Part shown: piece by piece, positions 15,641 to 25,071 of the stretch
Layout of the letters: every line of letters starts with the position of its first letter
Position numbering within the stretch: position 1 is the first letter of the stretch
Source: Nitrospira sp. MA-1
GTDB lineage: Bacteria > Nitrospirota > Nitrospiria > Nitrospirales > UBA8639
Direction of reading: 5' to 3'
DNA: 64,000 nt
Assembly: GCA_032139905.1 (NCBI GenBank)
Contig: JAQJDB010000004.1
Coordinates: forward strand, 1 to 64,000
Program-made: the position numbers and the translations under genes
The notes under the pieces: model-generated
Seen by the model: only the letters and a program-made list of their open reading frames with translations
Told to the model about the DNA's origin: nothing
The model's database searches: none

Positions 15641-16138
15641 ATGGTTCATCGAATTGTCTCCGGCGGCCAAACGGGTGCTGACCGTGCAGCCCTTGATTTC
15701 GCGCTTCATTTAGGAATTGAGTGTGGCGGGTGGGTTCCGAATGGGCGGATGGCAGAAGACGGCGTCATTCCCGCACGTTACCAGAACCTCGTCGAGACAG
15801 AATTCGACGATCCGAGCATCCGGACCGAGTATAATGTGCGGGACTCAGATGCTACGTTGCTCATCACCCGTGGGGCACCGGCCGGAGGGTCGGCATTCAC
15901 GGTTGAAGCCGCCATGCGTCTGGGCAAGCCTGTTCTTCATGTCGATCTCCTTCGAGAATCGGTGGAACAGATCGCGCCTCGGGTATGCCAGTGGTTGCAA
16001 GATTGGCATCCGGTCATCCTTAATGTGGCCGGGTCTAGAGCCAGCGAAGATCGTGAAATTTATAATTTCACTACAGTTGTGTTGAAATGTGTCTTTTCTG
16101 CGCTGAAAAGCAGGATGAACATTGGGCCCGAATTATAA
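15641..16138 (+). CDS. SLOG-superfamily protein ('putative molybdenum carrier')
   Basis: 165 residues. It begins VHRIVSGGQTGADRAALDFA, the Rossmann-like GGxTG-A signature of the SLOG family, then GGWVPNGRMAEDG, NVRDSDATLLIT and GAPAGGSAFTVEAA, which line the ligand pocket in the group annotated as putative molybdenum carrier. SLOG domains bind nucleotides or nucleotide-derived ligands; a role as molybdopterin or nucleotide handler is possible but unproven. It is convergent with fumarase downstream, with 48 bases between. Confidence 0.8.
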   Translation: MVHRIVSGGQTGADRAALDFALHLGIECGGWVPNGRMAEDGVIPARYQNLVETEFDDPSIRTEYNVRDSDATLLITRGAPAGGSAFTVEAAMRLGKPVLHVDLLRESVEQIAPRVCQWLQDWHPVILNVAGSRASEDREIYNFTTVVLKCVFSALKSRMNIGPEL

Positions 16139-16186
16139 TCCTGGAGTTATAGCTCTGGAGATAAAATCTCACCTGCGCGCATCATT

Positions 16187-17848
16187 TTACCCTTCAGCTG
16201 AATTACCAACCTGGATGAGACCGGAGGATCGCTGGCCGGTGAGGTCGGCGTAAAAATCCTTGCCTTCGTGATTGATGACGATGAAGGCCGGGAAATCTTC
16301 CACTTCGATTTTCCACACGGCTTCCATACCGAGATCTTCGAATTCCAGGACTTCCACTTTTTTGATACTATGTTCGGCCAACCGCGCGGCCGGGCCTCCG
16401 ATGGATCCCAAGTAAAACCCGCCATGCTTTCCACAGGCCTCCCGCACTTGTTTGGAGCGATTGCCTTTTGCCAGCATCACCATGCTGCCGCCTGCTTCTT
16501 GAAACTGGTCGACGTAGGAATCCATCCGTCCGGCGGTGGTGGGGCCGAACGATCCCGATGCATGGCCTTGGGGCTTTTTAGCAGGTCCGGCGTAATAGAC
16601 CACATGATCTTTCAGGTATTGTGGCAAGCCTTTTCCGTTATCCAGCTGTTCTTTAATTCGGGCATGCGCAATATCCCGCGCCACAACGATGGGGCCGGTG
16701 AGGGAGAGACGTGTCGCAACGGGATGCTTGCGAAGTTCTGTCAGAATGTCTGCCATCGGCTGGTTTAAGTTGATTTTTATGACATGGCCATTCAAATCTT
16801 CGTCTGTCACATCGGGTAAATATTTCGCAGGATTGGTTTCGAGCTGTTCCAGGAAGATGCCTTCCTTGGTGATTTTTCCAAGGATTTGTCGATCGGCTGA
16901 ACAGGAGACGCCCAAGCCGACGGGGCAGGAGGCTCCGTGGCGTGGCAAGCGGATGACTCGCACGTCGTGAGCGAAGTACTTTCCCCCGAATTGCGCACCG
17001 ATGCCGGTCTCGGCGCAGAGTTGAAGAATTTGTCTTTCCAGATCCAGATCTCGAAAGGCACGGCCCTGGTTGTTGCCTGAGGTGGGCAGATCATCCAGGT
17101 AATGGCAACTGGCCAGTTTTACCGTTTTCAATGTGAATTCCGCAGAGAGGCCGCCCACGACAAAGGCCAGATGATACGGCGGACAGGCCGAGGTGCCGAG
17201 CGTTCGAATTTTTTCCGCCACGAACGCGAGCAGAGATTTGGGATTTAAGAGGGCTTTGGTTTCTTGATAGAGAAAGGTTTTATTCGCGGAACCTCCCCCT
17301 TTGGCAATGAATAAAAAATGATACTCCGATCCCGGCTTGGCGTAGAGGTCGATTTGTGCTGGAAGATTCGTGCCGGTATTTTTTTCCGTGTACATATCGA
17401 GTGGGGCCATTTGGGAATACCGCAGGTTGCGCGTATCGTAGGCTTCGAAAATCCCGCGGGAGAGGGCTTCGGCATCATCGCCGGTGGTGAAGACCTGTTG
17501 CCCTTTATAGCCCATGGCGATGGCCGTTCCGGTGTCCTGGCAGCCGGGTAGCACGCGGGCAGAGGCGATGTTGGCATTTTTGAGGAGTTCTATCGCGACA
17601 AACCGGTCATTTTCCGAGGCCTCGGGGTCTTCCAATATTTTGGCCAATTGTGCCAGATGGCTTGGTCGCAACAAATGGGCGATGTCATCCATGGCCTCGC
17701 GAGCCAGGAGGGTGAGGGCCTCGGGTTGGACCTTGACGAGTTCCTGACCTTCACAGTTCGTGGTGGACACATAGTCCGACGTGAGCTTTCGATAGCTGGT
17801 CGTATCCGCTTGATGTTCAAATATCTCCTGGTACTGAAATTCTCCCAT
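16187..17848 (-). CDS. fum: Class I fumarate hydratase (4Fe-4S)
   Basis: About 553 residues, single-chain class I fumarase, converting fumarate and malate in the TCA or reverse TCA cycle. The three cluster-binding cysteines are in [17 protein letters not shown] and GASCPVGLG, matching C105/C224/C318 of E. coli FumA. The C-terminal beta-domain shows [24 protein letters not shown] and [10 protein letters not shown]. The enzyme is oxygen sensitive. Start: GAAGGGA directly abuts an upstream ATG at 17857, but is 9 bases from the ATG at 17848, so the latter is preferred. The 5' leader of 350 bases contains a hairpin. Convergent with the SLOG gene. Confidence 0.95.
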   Translation of the reverse strand: MGEFQYQEIFEHQADTTSYRKLTSDYVSTTNCEGQELVKVQPEALTLLAREAMDDIAHLLRPSHLAQLAKILEDPEASENDRFVAIELLKNANIASARVLPGCQDTGTAIAMGYKGQQVFTTGDDAEALSRGIFEAYDTRNLRYSQMAPLDMYTEKNTGTNLPAQIDLYAKPGSEYHFLFIAKGGGSANKTFLYQETKALLNPKSLLAFVAEKIRTLGTSACPPYHLAFVVGGLSAEFTLKTVKLASCHYLDDLPTSGNNQGRAFRDLDLERQILQLCAETGIGAQFGGKYFAHDVRVIRLPRHGASCPVGLGVSCSADRQILGKITKEGIFLEQLETNPAKYLPDVTDEDLNGHVIKINLNQPMADILTELRKHPVATRLSLTGPIVVARDIAHARIKEQLDNGKGLPQYLKDHVVYYAGPAKKPQGHASGSFGPTTAGRMDSYVDQFQEAGGSMVMLAKGNRSKQVREACGKHGGFYLGSIGGPAARLAEHSIKKVEVLEFEDLGMEAVWKIEVEDFPAFIVINHEGKDFYADLTGQRSSGLIQVGNSAEG

Positions 17849-17857
17849 GTCTGTCAT

Positions 17858-18208
17858 TCCCTTCTTCGTCTATAACTTTAAATATCCTTTGTGTGCCCCA
17901 CGGTAATTGCAGGTCCGTGGGCTTGGCAATATGGTTCTCGCCGGATCGTCAATTGTGCGTCTTCTTTTATTGAAACTTCAAGGGAGTCTCGAGTTTTTTT
18001 CGGCCGTAGATTAGAATGCACCCACGCCATTTTGAATGGGACATGTCAGTGTGGAAGTCGTTAGTCCGCCTGTCGTGCGTTGTTTGGACCTGGTCTCTCG
18101 ATTATTCTCCCGGCCTTTTTTCGGAGAGGAAGGTGACTTCCTATGGATTTTCTTTTAATGTAGCAGGCTGCTGGAAGTCTTCATGATCATAATGGAGTGT
18201 GATTGCCC
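17858..18208. other. Divergent intergenic region with hairpin
   Basis: This region separates the divergent fum and glycosyltransferase genes and should hold both promoters. A stem CCCACGG (17897-17903) / CCGTGGG (17915-17921), extendable by GC with one bulge, lies about 50 bases before the fum start. No clear -35/-10 pair could be singled out. Confidence 0.5.
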
Positions 18209-19417
18209 ATGAAAGCCCTGATGTTCACCAATGAATTTCCCCCTTACACCTATGGTGGCGCCGGGGCTCACGTGGAGTATTTGAGTCGTGAATTATCACA
18301 TCTTCTGTCCGTCGAAGTCCGCTGTTTTGGCGACCAGAACCTGGAACAGGGCAATCTGACTGTGCATGGCATCCCTCTGGGAGAGACTCCGTTTGCGGCT
18401 CCCAAGCCTCTGCATTCGGTCATTGGCGCGGTGCAGCGCTGTTGGCAAATGAATGCCGATGGGATGGGCGCTGACCTGGTGCATTGCCATACCTGGTATA
18501 CCCATTTTGGCGGGATTATGGCCAAGCTCAATTACGGCATTCCGCTCGTTATCACCACGCATTCATTGGAGCCTCTCCGGCCATGGAAACGGGAGCAATT
18601 AGCCGGCGGGTATGATTTTTCTCTGTGGGTTGAGAAAACGGCCCTGGAGATGGCTGATGCCATTATTGCCGTCTCCGAGGGAACAAAGAAGGACATTCTC
18701 AGATTGTTTCAAGTTCCCGAAGAGCGGATACATATTATTCATAACGGGATCGATCTGCAAGAATTTCGGAAGGTCCAAAGTGAGGAGGTGTTAATCCGAT
18801 ATGGGATCCCCACCGGACAACCCTATGTCTTATTTGTGGGAAGGATGACACGGCAGAAGGGGATCACCTATTTGATTCAAGCTCTTTCCTATTTAGATGA
18901 GGAGTTTCCGGTGGTGCTATGCGCCAGCTCTCCTGATACACCGGCCATGGCGGCGGAAATGAAGGAGGCCCTCGATCAGATTTCGGCCCATCGAAAGCAT
19001 ATTTATTGGATTCCGGATATTCTCGATAAACCGAGTCTCATCGAGTTGTATTCTCATGCCGGGGTTTTTTGTTGTCCTTCTATTTATGAACCATTCGGGA
19101 TCATCAATTTAGAGGCGATGGCCTGCGAAGTGCCGGTAGTGGCTTCTGCCGTGGGGGGCATTCCTGAAGTCGTTGTGGAGGATAAGACCGGATTTTTAGT
19201 GCCGGTTGATCAATTTGAAGAAGCTCCCTTTAGCCCGAAAGATCCTGACCGGTTTGCACAGGATTTGGCCGACCGGTTGAATCAACTGATGCGAGATCCT
19301 GAATTACGGGTGCCCATGGGGCAAGCGGGAAGACGACGGGCGGAAGAACTCTTTGGCTGGGACAAAATTGCTAAACGCACAAAGGCGCTCTACGAAACCG
19401 TTCTTGAGGGCAGCTAG
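18209..19417 (+). CDS. GT4 glycogen-synthase-type glycosyltransferase (GlgM-like)
   Basis: About 402 residues, GT-B fold, family GT4. The N-terminus KALMFTNEFPPYTYGGAGAH and VEYLSREL holds the glycine-rich acceptor and nucleotide loop of this group and resembles mycobacterial GlgM and archaeal-type glycogen synthases. YVLFVGRMTRQKGITYLIQA starts the donor half, and EPFGIINLEAMACEVPVVAS gives the E-x7-E retaining motif. It probably transfers glucose from ADP- or UDP-glucose to an alpha-glucan or to glucose 1-phosphate; donor specificity is not settled. A TTG six bases upstream could also start; ATG 18209 is preferred because GlgM-like proteins start here. GGAG lies 11 bases upstream. Confidence 0.85.
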   Translation: MKALMFTNEFPPYTYGGAGAHVEYLSRELSHLLSVEVRCFGDQNLEQGNLTVHGIPLGETPFAAPKPLHSVIGAVQRCWQMNADGMGADLVHCHTWYTHFGGIMAKLNYGIPLVITTHSLEPLRPWKREQLAGGYDFSLWVEKTALEMADAIIAVSEGTKKDILRLFQVPEERIHIIHNGIDLQEFRKVQSEEVLIRYGIPTGQPYVLFVGRMTRQKGITYLIQALSYLDEEFPVVLCASSPDTPAMAAEMKEALDQISAHRKHIYWIPDILDKPSLIELYSHAGVFCCPSIYEPFGIINLEAMACEVPVVASAVGGIPEVVVEDKTGFLVPVDQFEEAPFSPKDPDRFAQDLADRLNQLMRDPELRVPMGQAGRRRAEELFGWDKIAKRTKALYETVLEGS

Positions 19418-19544
19418 GGCATGGGGCTGTGAGGTACCAATGTGGAAGGGAATATGAAGAGGGGCTTATCGTGTTGAAAGCTAAGGAACCCCTGGACTCC
19501 GGGCATTCCTGGTGAAGGTTGGAGGGGGTGCGCGTCCCGGTCTC

Positions 19545-19778
19545 TTACCCGGGATCGCGGCCGGTTTGAAACATGGCCTCAAGGCGCTGGACTTCTTCTT
19601 TGCGGCGGTGACGTTCTTCCACCAGCATGGAGATCATGGAATTCCAAAACGAGACTTCAGCCTCTGACCCGTCGGTTAACCGTTGGTCTCTCCATTCCGT
19701 CGCAAAACGGGTATACACTCGAATTTCGCAATCGTTAAAACTTCTGAGCGATTCAAGCAGTTCGTCTTCAGCATGCAT
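19545..19778 (-). CDS. Small orphan protein, paralogue of the 20185-20451 product
   Basis: 77 residues, no family recognised. It shares a clear pattern with the protein at 20185-20451: F-(N/D)-D-x3-YT-F-(A/S)-(T/S)-E-x-RDQR, then AE-(V/A)-x-FWN and (V/I)-(E/D)-ER-x-RR, finishing with RRLE-like and TG-(R/V)-DP. Rich in charge, mainly alpha-helical in appearance, no signal or membrane segment. AGGAAGG lies about 11 bases before ATG, so it is likely expressed. A short plus-strand frame (19813-19881, 22 codons) in the gap is not supported. Confidence 0.65.
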   Translation of the reverse strand: MHAEDELLESLRSFNDCEIRVYTRFATEWRDQRLTDGSEAEVSFWNSMISMLVEERHRRKEEVQRLEAMFQTGRDPG

Positions 19779-19909
19779 AAGTCAACTGGCCTTCCTGAAG
19801 TTGGAGATGTAAATGATGAATGTTGGTCACAGCGAGCATGAGGATGTGTATCGGCGGTTTATTGCGGGTTCCTTAGTGTGAGCCATCATCTATGGAGGAG
19901 AAATTCTCG

Positions 19910-20170
19910 ATGATAAACAAGTTATCCAGCGTTCAAGTCTGTTATCGGTGGATCGGGCTTGGTGTCTTCTGTTTCGTGATTTGGGGTTGCGGCGAAGATC
20001 CTCGCCAATTATTTGAAACGGCTCAGTTTGAGGAGCAACAACATAATCGATCCCATGCTCAGGAATTGTACGAACAGATTATTCATCAACATCCTGAGAG
20101 TGAATTTGCTGAAAAAGCCCGGCAGCGAATAGAGGCCTGGAAGACAGAGAATCCGGAAGAGGGAAAGTGA
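19910..20170 (+). CDS. Small TPR-type lipoprotein (predicted)
   Basis: 86 residues. GGAGGAG at 19894-19900 is placed 9 bases before ATG 19910, so the ATG at 19892 (inside that Shine-Dalgarno) is not the start. A hydrophobic N-terminal segment ends VIWGCGED with C27 as a possible lipid-modified cysteine, although Trp at the -2 position makes this an imperfect lipobox. The mature part (LFETAQFEEQQHNRSHAQEL, YEQIIHQHPESEFAEKARQR) is one TPR-like repeat in the style of BamD/YbgF proteins, where periplasmic helices carry protein contacts. It is encoded between the two orphan paralogues, on the opposite strand. Confidence 0.65.
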   Translation: MINKLSSVQVCYRWIGLGVFCFVIWGCGEDPRQLFETAQFEEQQHNRSHAQELYEQIIHQHPESEFAEKARQRIEAWKTENPEEGK

Positions 20171-20184
20171 CGTGCTTGAACTGG

Positions 20185-20451
20185 TCAGGAGTGATGTTCA
20201 GGATCTACGCCGGTTCGATACATGTATTCTAATCGTCTGATATCCTGGTCCCGCCGCATCCGCTCATCAATGCACAGGTTCACGATGGTATTCCAAAATC
20301 CAGCCTCCGCCATTGAGCCCGCTTCCATCCGTTGATCGCGGAATTCGCTGGAGAAACAGGTGTAGCGCTGCAAATCGCTGTCATCGAATTCACGAAGGAA
20401 GTTTGGTAAATCTTCCGTATGAGGCATGGGTTCGTGGTGATGGCTCATCAT
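20185..20451 (-). CDS. Small orphan protein, paralogue of the 19545-19778 product
   Basis: 88 residues with a His-rich start (MMSHHHEPMPH). The shared core is FDDSDLQRYTCFSSEFRDQR, AEAGFWNTIVNL and DERMRRDQDIRRLE, YRTGVDP. No known family recognised. Both copies are on the minus strand, 400 bases apart, separated by the lipoprotein gene. Shine-Dalgarno weak (AGAGA). Function unknown. Confidence 0.65.
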   Translation of the reverse strand: MMSHHHEPMPHTEDLPNFLREFDDSDLQRYTCFSSEFRDQRMEAGSMAEAGFWNTIVNLCIDERMRRDQDIRRLEYMYRTGVDPEHHS

Positions 20452-20628
20452 GCAATCTCTTATGGAAAATATATCGGTGGAGGCTACCTGAATTCTTGAG
20501 GTTTTTAGGAGAATTTCTTCAGGAACCCGACCAGGCTACTGTCAGAGAAGTATGCCGTTCAGTAGAGAATATGTTTATTGTGGGCAATTCTTGAGCGTTA
20601 GTTTCTGCTCGTAGAAGACTCTTCGTGC

Positions 20629-20990
20629 TTACCCTAAAGTTCTAGCGATCCAACAGAATGAGACAAGCGGGCGGGGTTCAGCGGATATCACGGAAAAAAG
20701 CAGGAGAAAAGTGGGTAGCCCAAATTCTACATACAGGATAATCATGAGGACGCGAATAAAACTTCGCCATACTCCCATTTTGACAAATTTTCGGGAATCG
20801 GTGATGACCGTCAAAGGCAAAAGTCGGGGAGTCGTCTGTGTCAGGAGGGTCTGTCCAAACCTGACATCCTCCAGAACGGTTTGCGTGGGAAATCCTCCCA
20901 ATCGGGTGAACAGGCCTTGTCTCACGAATAAGGCCTGATCTCCAGACGATATGTGAATGTGTGCATCGGAGATACTTGAAGCGATCACTT
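20629..20990 (-). pseudogene. C-terminal remnant of a TIGR04283-type GT2 glycosyltransferase
   Basis: On the minus strand the frame reads SSGDQALFVRQGLFTRLGGF, then LEDVRFGQTLL, LLPLTVITDSRKFVKMGVWR and RVLMIILYVEFGLP. This is the usual end of GT2 proteins of the rSAM/selenodomain-associated type (GDQ-x-FVRR, GGFP-x4-EDV, S-R+, GVWRT). The N-terminal half with the DxD donor site is missing. Upstream the frame runs antisense into CorA-like sequence, so the join is near 20990-21020. Confidence 0.65.
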
Positions 20991-21024
20991 TTTGTATGCT
21001 GGATGTCCCATCCGGAAAAAAGTG

Positions 21025-21135
21025 ATGCTGGAATTGGAATGGGGGTGGGGGTATCTGCTCGTGATGGGCATCACACTCATTATGGCCGTCGTCATGTTGT
21101 GGGTCTTTCGATGGAGGCATTGGATTGAAGATTAA
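21025..21135 (+). pseudogene. C-terminal remnant of CorA-type magnesium transporter
   Basis: 36 codons from ATG 21025: LELEWGWGYLLVMGITLIMA, VVMLWVFRWRHWIED and stop. This is the TM2 region of CorA/MgtC-type channels: (P)EL-x-W-x-x-GY followed by a hydrophobic helix and FR-x-+-x-W(I/L). The GMN motif, TM1 and the whole cytoplasmic domain are absent, so only a tail remains, facing the GT2 remnant on the other strand. Confidence 0.6.
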
Positions 21136-21154
21136 AGAAAGAGATGGGCTAAGG

Positions 21155-21484
21155 TTACAGCCGGACGGTTTGTGAAAACACATGAATGACGATTACTCCG
21201 GCGATGATCAATCCCATTCCAATGATTGCTGGCGTATCAGGAATTTCTCGAAAGGCGATTGCACCTACGATCGCCAGAAGAATGATGCCGACTCCTGACC
21301 AGATGGCATAGGCGATGCCGACCGTCATGGTTCGCAACACAAGACTTAAGAGAAAAAATGCCGCGACATATCCAATGACGACAAACAGGCTTGGGCCTAA
21401 TTTGGTAAAGCCCTCGGCTGCTTTGAGTGAACTGGTTGCAATCACTTCCGCCACAATTGCCAGGAACAAATACACGTAGGTCAT
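21155..21484 (-). CDS. SMR-family multidrug exporter (EmrE-like)
   Basis: 109 residues, four predicted membrane helices. The start MTYVYLFLAIVAEVIATSSL with KAAEGFTKLGPS carries the essential Glu (E13 in helix 1), and the third helix MTVGIAYAIWSGVGI is the family signature. It matches the Qac/EmrE subtype rather than the Gdx subtype represented at 9384: helix 1 is AEVIATSSLKA and not LEVxWAxGLKYT. It exports cationic drugs with proton antiport as an antiparallel dimer. AAAGGA lies 8 bases before ATG. It sits amid gene fragments but looks intact. Confidence 0.85.
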   Translation of the reverse strand: MTYVYLFLAIVAEVIATSSLKAAEGFTKLGPSLFVVIGYVAAFFLLSLVLRTMTVGIAYAIWSGVGIILLAIVGAIAFREIPDTPAIIGMGLIIAGVIVIHVFSQTVRL

Positions 21485-21586
21485 CGAGACAATCCTTTCT
21501 GGACTCCCCCTCTCGCGAGGTGCCGGTCTTTTACGCCATCAGATTTTTTGAAGGTGCATATTTCAAGGGATTAGTTGCCTAGCGGC

Positions 21587-21859
21587 CTATTCTGCTTTGA
21601 GCATCAGGACCTCCCGCTGTGGGAAGGGAATTTGAATACCTGCAGTTCGGAACTCTTCCACAATGGTCTGATACAGCCCAGCTTGGGCCGGCACATAATC
21701 CGGGATGGTTACCCATGGTTTGACGGATATGTTAATTGACGAATCTCCCAAAAGGGCAATGCCAATAACCGGTTCCGGATCTTGTAATATGCGTGGGTTG
21801 GCCGCGACTTGTAATCCGTACTGAATGACAAAATCCATGCTGATGTCCGTTCTAAACAT
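21587..21859 (-). pseudogene. C-terminal remnant of MscS-type mechanosensitive channel
   Basis: 90 codons ending in the MscS cytoplasmic alpha/beta domain: NPRILQDPEPVIGIALLGDS, SINISVKPWV and AGIQIPFPQREV, the typical tail (P-x-V-x-V-x-LGDSS-V/I, then GIEIPFPQR). Full MscS has three N-terminal transmembrane helices plus a beta domain, all absent here, and no Shine-Dalgarno precedes the ATG. Either a 5'-truncated gene or a degraded copy. Confidence 0.75.
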
Positions 21860-22082
21860 GTCTGGTTCTCCAGGGGAAAGTGTTGGCCGGGTCTCTACGG
21901 GAGATAGCCTACCGGAAAAGTGACGGGATGACTATATGAGGAGCAATCAGGATGGTATTTTGAGAGACGTATGAATGGCCAAAGAATGTTCAGGAAACTG
22001 GGTTGCACCAAAAAGGAGATTGCGTTAAGAAAGGCGATGGTGAGAAATGTGGGTCTAGAATGGTGAAAAGAGGAGGAAGGCA

Positions 22083-23723
22083 ATGAACACGCATATTCGG
22101 GTTATGGTGGCAATGATTCTGGGGATTGCGGCCTTATATGGTCCGGCCCTGGCAGAGCCGGTTCTGCTTCAGGAGGGCTTAGGGAAGCATCATTTTCCGA
22201 TCTCCTCCAATGGAGCGATGGCGCAGCGATATTTCGATCAAGGACTCATCCTGTCATTTGGCTTTAATCATGCCGAAGCAGCCCGGTCCTTCAGGGAATC
22301 ACAGAGGCGAGATCCGAACTGCGCCATGTGCTATTGGGGTGAGGCATTGGTGCTCGGTCCGAATATCAATGCCCCGATGGATCCTTCGGTTGTTCCTCAG
22401 GCCTTTGCGGCGGTGGAGAAGGCCTTAACGCTGAAAGACCAGGCCACCGAAAAAGAAGGCGCGCTCATTCAGGCATTGGCTATGCGCTACTCCAAAGAGG
22501 TGATGGCCGATAGATCGCCCCTTGACCTGGCCTATGCCGAGGCCATGCGGGTGGTTGCTCAGCAGTTTCACGATGACCCGGCCATTGGCGCTTTGTTAGC
22601 TGAAGCACTGATGGATCTGCATCCCTGGGATTTTTGGACCAGGGGAGGAGAACCTCAACCCTGGACACCGGAAATTGTGTCGAGGTTGGAGACCGTATTA
22701 GACCAATCGGCTAGTCATCCTTTGGCCAATCATCTCTACATTCATATCATGGAAGCCTCGCCGCATCCCGAAAAGGCTTTACCCAGTGCCGAACGATTAC
22801 CCGCCCTTGTCCCCGGCTCAGGACATCTGGTGCATATGCCCGCGCACATCTATATTCGTGTCGGGCGGTATCGGGATGCCGTGTTGGCCAATCAACATGC
22901 GGTTAAAGTTGATGAGTACTATTTGAACCATGCTCATGAGGAAAGTCTATATACGGCGGCCTATGTTCCCCACAATTCACATTTCCTCTGGGCGGCGGCG
23001 ATAAAGCTCGGGCAACAGAAGTTGGCGATGCAGGCGGCGTTGGATACCGCGGCGTCCGTCAAGTCTGAGATGATGCGCGCTCCCGGCATCGCGGGCACCA
23101 TGCAACATTTTTGGACGATTCCTCTCTATACCCAAATCGCATTCGGGCAATGGACAAACATTCTCGCGGAGCCCAAGCCTCCGGTGGATTTACGGTATCC
23201 CACGGCTATCTGGCATTATGCCCGTGGATTAGCATTTGTGCGTCAAGGAAAATTGGAAGCTGCCCAACAGGAATCTATGAAGCTCGCGGAGATTGCCCGT
23301 GACCCTGCGGTGGCCAAGCTGACCATTCTTGATCTGAATAATATCGTCGATATTCTGGCCATTGCGGAGGCTGTTCTGGCAGGAGAAATGGCGGCCGGTC
23401 ATGGAGAATATGAGACCGCAGTTCGTCAGTTGCAGCGCGCGGTTACACTTGAAGATGGATTGAATTATACGGAACCGAAGGATTGGTATCTTTCGTCACG
23501 CCAGGTGTTGGGTGCGGTGCTTCTGGAGGCTGGAAACCCGGTCGAAGCAGAGCGCACTTTTCGAGAAGATCTCCAGGATCATCCTCAAAACGGATGGGTG
23601 CTTTTCGGGTTGGAACAGAGTTTACGCGCCCAGGGAAAAACCGATGGGGCTGAAAGTGCCCTTCAGTCGTTTCGCCAGATATGGAGCGATGCGGATGTGA
23701 CCTTGACGGCTGCCAGGTTTTAA
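22083..23723 (+). CDS. Secreted TPR-repeat protein
   Basis: 546 residues. A signal peptide (about 1-25, ending PALAEP) precedes the mature protein, so it acts in the periplasm or outside. Features are FDQGLILSFGFNHAEAARSF, CAMCYWGEALVLGPNIN with a C-x2-C, HPLANHLYIHIMEASPHPEK and HMPAHIYIRVGRYRDA, then TPR-like helices toward the C-terminus (EAGNPVEAERTFREDLQ). The pattern matches a family of TPR proteins of unknown role in environmental bacteria; the two close cysteines and many histidines would allow a metal or haem site. AGGAGGAAGGC precedes ATG. It is monocistronic by spacing. Confidence 0.8.
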   Translation: MNTHIRVMVAMILGIAALYGPALAEPVLLQEGLGKHHFPISSNGAMAQRYFDQGLILSFGFNHAEAARSFRESQRRDPNCAMCYWGEALVLGPNINAPMDPSVVPQAFAAVEKALTLKDQATEKEGALIQALAMRYSKEVMADRSPLDLAYAEAMRVVAQQFHDDPAIGALLAEALMDLHPWDFWTRGGEPQPWTPEIVSRLETVLDQSASHPLANHLYIHIMEASPHPEKALPSAERLPALVPGSGHLVHMPAHIYIRVGRYRDAVLANQHAVKVDEYYLNHAHEESLYTAAYVPHNSHFLWAAAIKLGQQKLAMQAALDTAASVKSEMMRAPGIAGTMQHFWTIPLYTQIAFGQWTNILAEPKPPVDLRYPTAIWHYARGLAFVRQGKLEAAQQESMKLAEIARDPAVAKLTILDLNNIVDILAIAEAVLAGEMAAGHGEYETAVRQLQRAVTLEDGLNYTEPKDWYLSSRQVLGAVLLEAGNPVEAERTFREDLQDHPQNGWVLFGLEQSLRAQGKTDGAESALQSFRQIWSDADVTLTAARF

Positions 23724-24186
23724 GCTCCCTCGTTTTTGGAGCAATGCTGGAATTGATTGGACCGTGTGTCATTTTCCGGGCATCAGTCATTGGTGTTTTC
23801 AGTCTGTGTCCCATCTCCTGATTTTGGTTTTGCAGAATCGGATAGGTCCAGTACGCTTGGCGTGTTCACCGGCGCGTGTTTTTCTAAACCGTATACCGGC
23901 TCGAAAAACAATACTCTTCTGGGAGACTCGTTTTGTCCTGCTTGCTGTCCGGGGCCGAAGCAAGAATGGCTTCAGTCTCCCATCGCCACACTCCTCTTCA
24001 GCATCCTGGAGATTTTCTTCATCGTCCTCCTCTGTTTATTTAAGTTTCTCCTGCCACAATCCGACAACAGTTCAATAAGATCATAGGTAGCGGTAGGGGT
24101 GCATTTGCACCGTGAGTTGTTGCCCCTTTCCAGATGGCTGTGAGGAGATTGTTCATCGCTGCATAACCTGATCCACGGAGTACACC
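23724..24186. other. 463-base intergenic region
   Basis: No gene recognised. GCTCC...GGAGC just after the TPR gene stop is a very short stem without a T-run. Frames between 23757 and 24086 are incidental: no start signal, no family resemblance. Confidence 0.4.
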
Positions 24187-24828
24187 TTGAGTCGACGATC
24201 TATCGGAATTCCTTGCACGACTGTTCCAAAGTCCACCGACGGAGGTGGTCTGTCCCGGCTCCAGGAGATTGCCGACAGACGAGCAATTCCCGGAGTGTTG
24301 CTCTTCTCAGGATCCGGAGACGTGTTGTTTATGAACCCCGAGGCAGAGGCGTTAAATCGCCAGATCATGGGAGACGCGTATGATGCCGAGGCGCGAGGTG
24401 TGTGGCCCCCCGAGGTCCTGGAGTTATGTGGGTCCCTTCGGACATTATTAGACAGTCCCGAGAACCAGATGGCCGAAGGCCAGCACGAGTTACGACGAGT
24501 GACGGGTGATGGGAAATCGCCTGTATTGCTGCGTGGTTTTCCATTAGCAGCCCATACAGAAAAAGATGAAGCCTGTATGCTCATCATCATGGAGAAAATC
24601 GGACGTGAACGTCGAGTGGTGCCTAATCAGGCCAAAGAGCAGTATCGTTTGACGAGTCGGGAAGTAGAAATTGTGAAATATATCAGTGAGGGGTGGACCA
24701 ATAAAGAGATTGCTCGACATCTGGAGATAAGCGAACATACCGTGAAAGAACACGTTCGCCATCTTCTGAAAAAAACGAAAACAACCACTCGCACCGGCAT
24801 TCTTGCCCAAATCTTCCAGGATACCTAA
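24187..24828 (+). CDS. PAS-like / LuxR-type HTH regulator
   Basis: 213 residues, TTG start. The N-terminal half (about 22-130) resembles a PAS sensor domain: IPGVLLFSGSGDVLFMNPEA, EALNRQIMGD and CMLIIMEKIGRERR. The C-terminal 65 residues form a LuxR/FixJ HTH: YRLTSREVEIVKYISEGWTN, KEIARHLEISEHTVKEHVRH, LLKKTKTTTRTGILAQ. It is therefore a DNA-binding transcription factor that probably senses a small ligand or redox state. It lacks a receiver domain and no paired kinase is adjacent. The next gene is an ECF sigma factor about 240 bases downstream. Confidence 0.8.
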   Translation: MSRRSIGIPCTTVPKSTDGGGLSRLQEIADRRAIPGVLLFSGSGDVLFMNPEAEALNRQIMGDAYDAEARGVWPPEVLELCGSLRTLLDSPENQMAEGQHELRRVTGDGKSPVLLRGFPLAAHTEKDEACMLIIMEKIGRERRVVPNQAKEQYRLTSREVEIVKYISEGWTNKEIARHLEISEHTVKEHVRHLLKKTKTTTRTGILAQIFQDT

Positions 24829-25071
24829 CGCCTCCAGGCGCCCGCCCGACTGCCCCTTCTCCCTTTTTTCCCTTCGATCCTACAATGTTCCATGGCCCCG
24901 TTTGACTGTCAATCTGCAGTGCCTGGCTATGTTTTCCTACTAGTTTCTTGTGCCTGTTTAGAATGACCGGTTTCCTATCCGAGGGTTCTTCTCAGGAAAC
25001 CCTTGATTGTCACTCTCAAGCTGAGGATAATCTCATGGTTCGTGTTTGATGTCTCTTGATCCTCTCAGAGG

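Noticed and set aside
20711-20938. 75-codon plus-strand frame
   Set aside because: Antisense of the GT2 remnant; its own sequence has no pattern.
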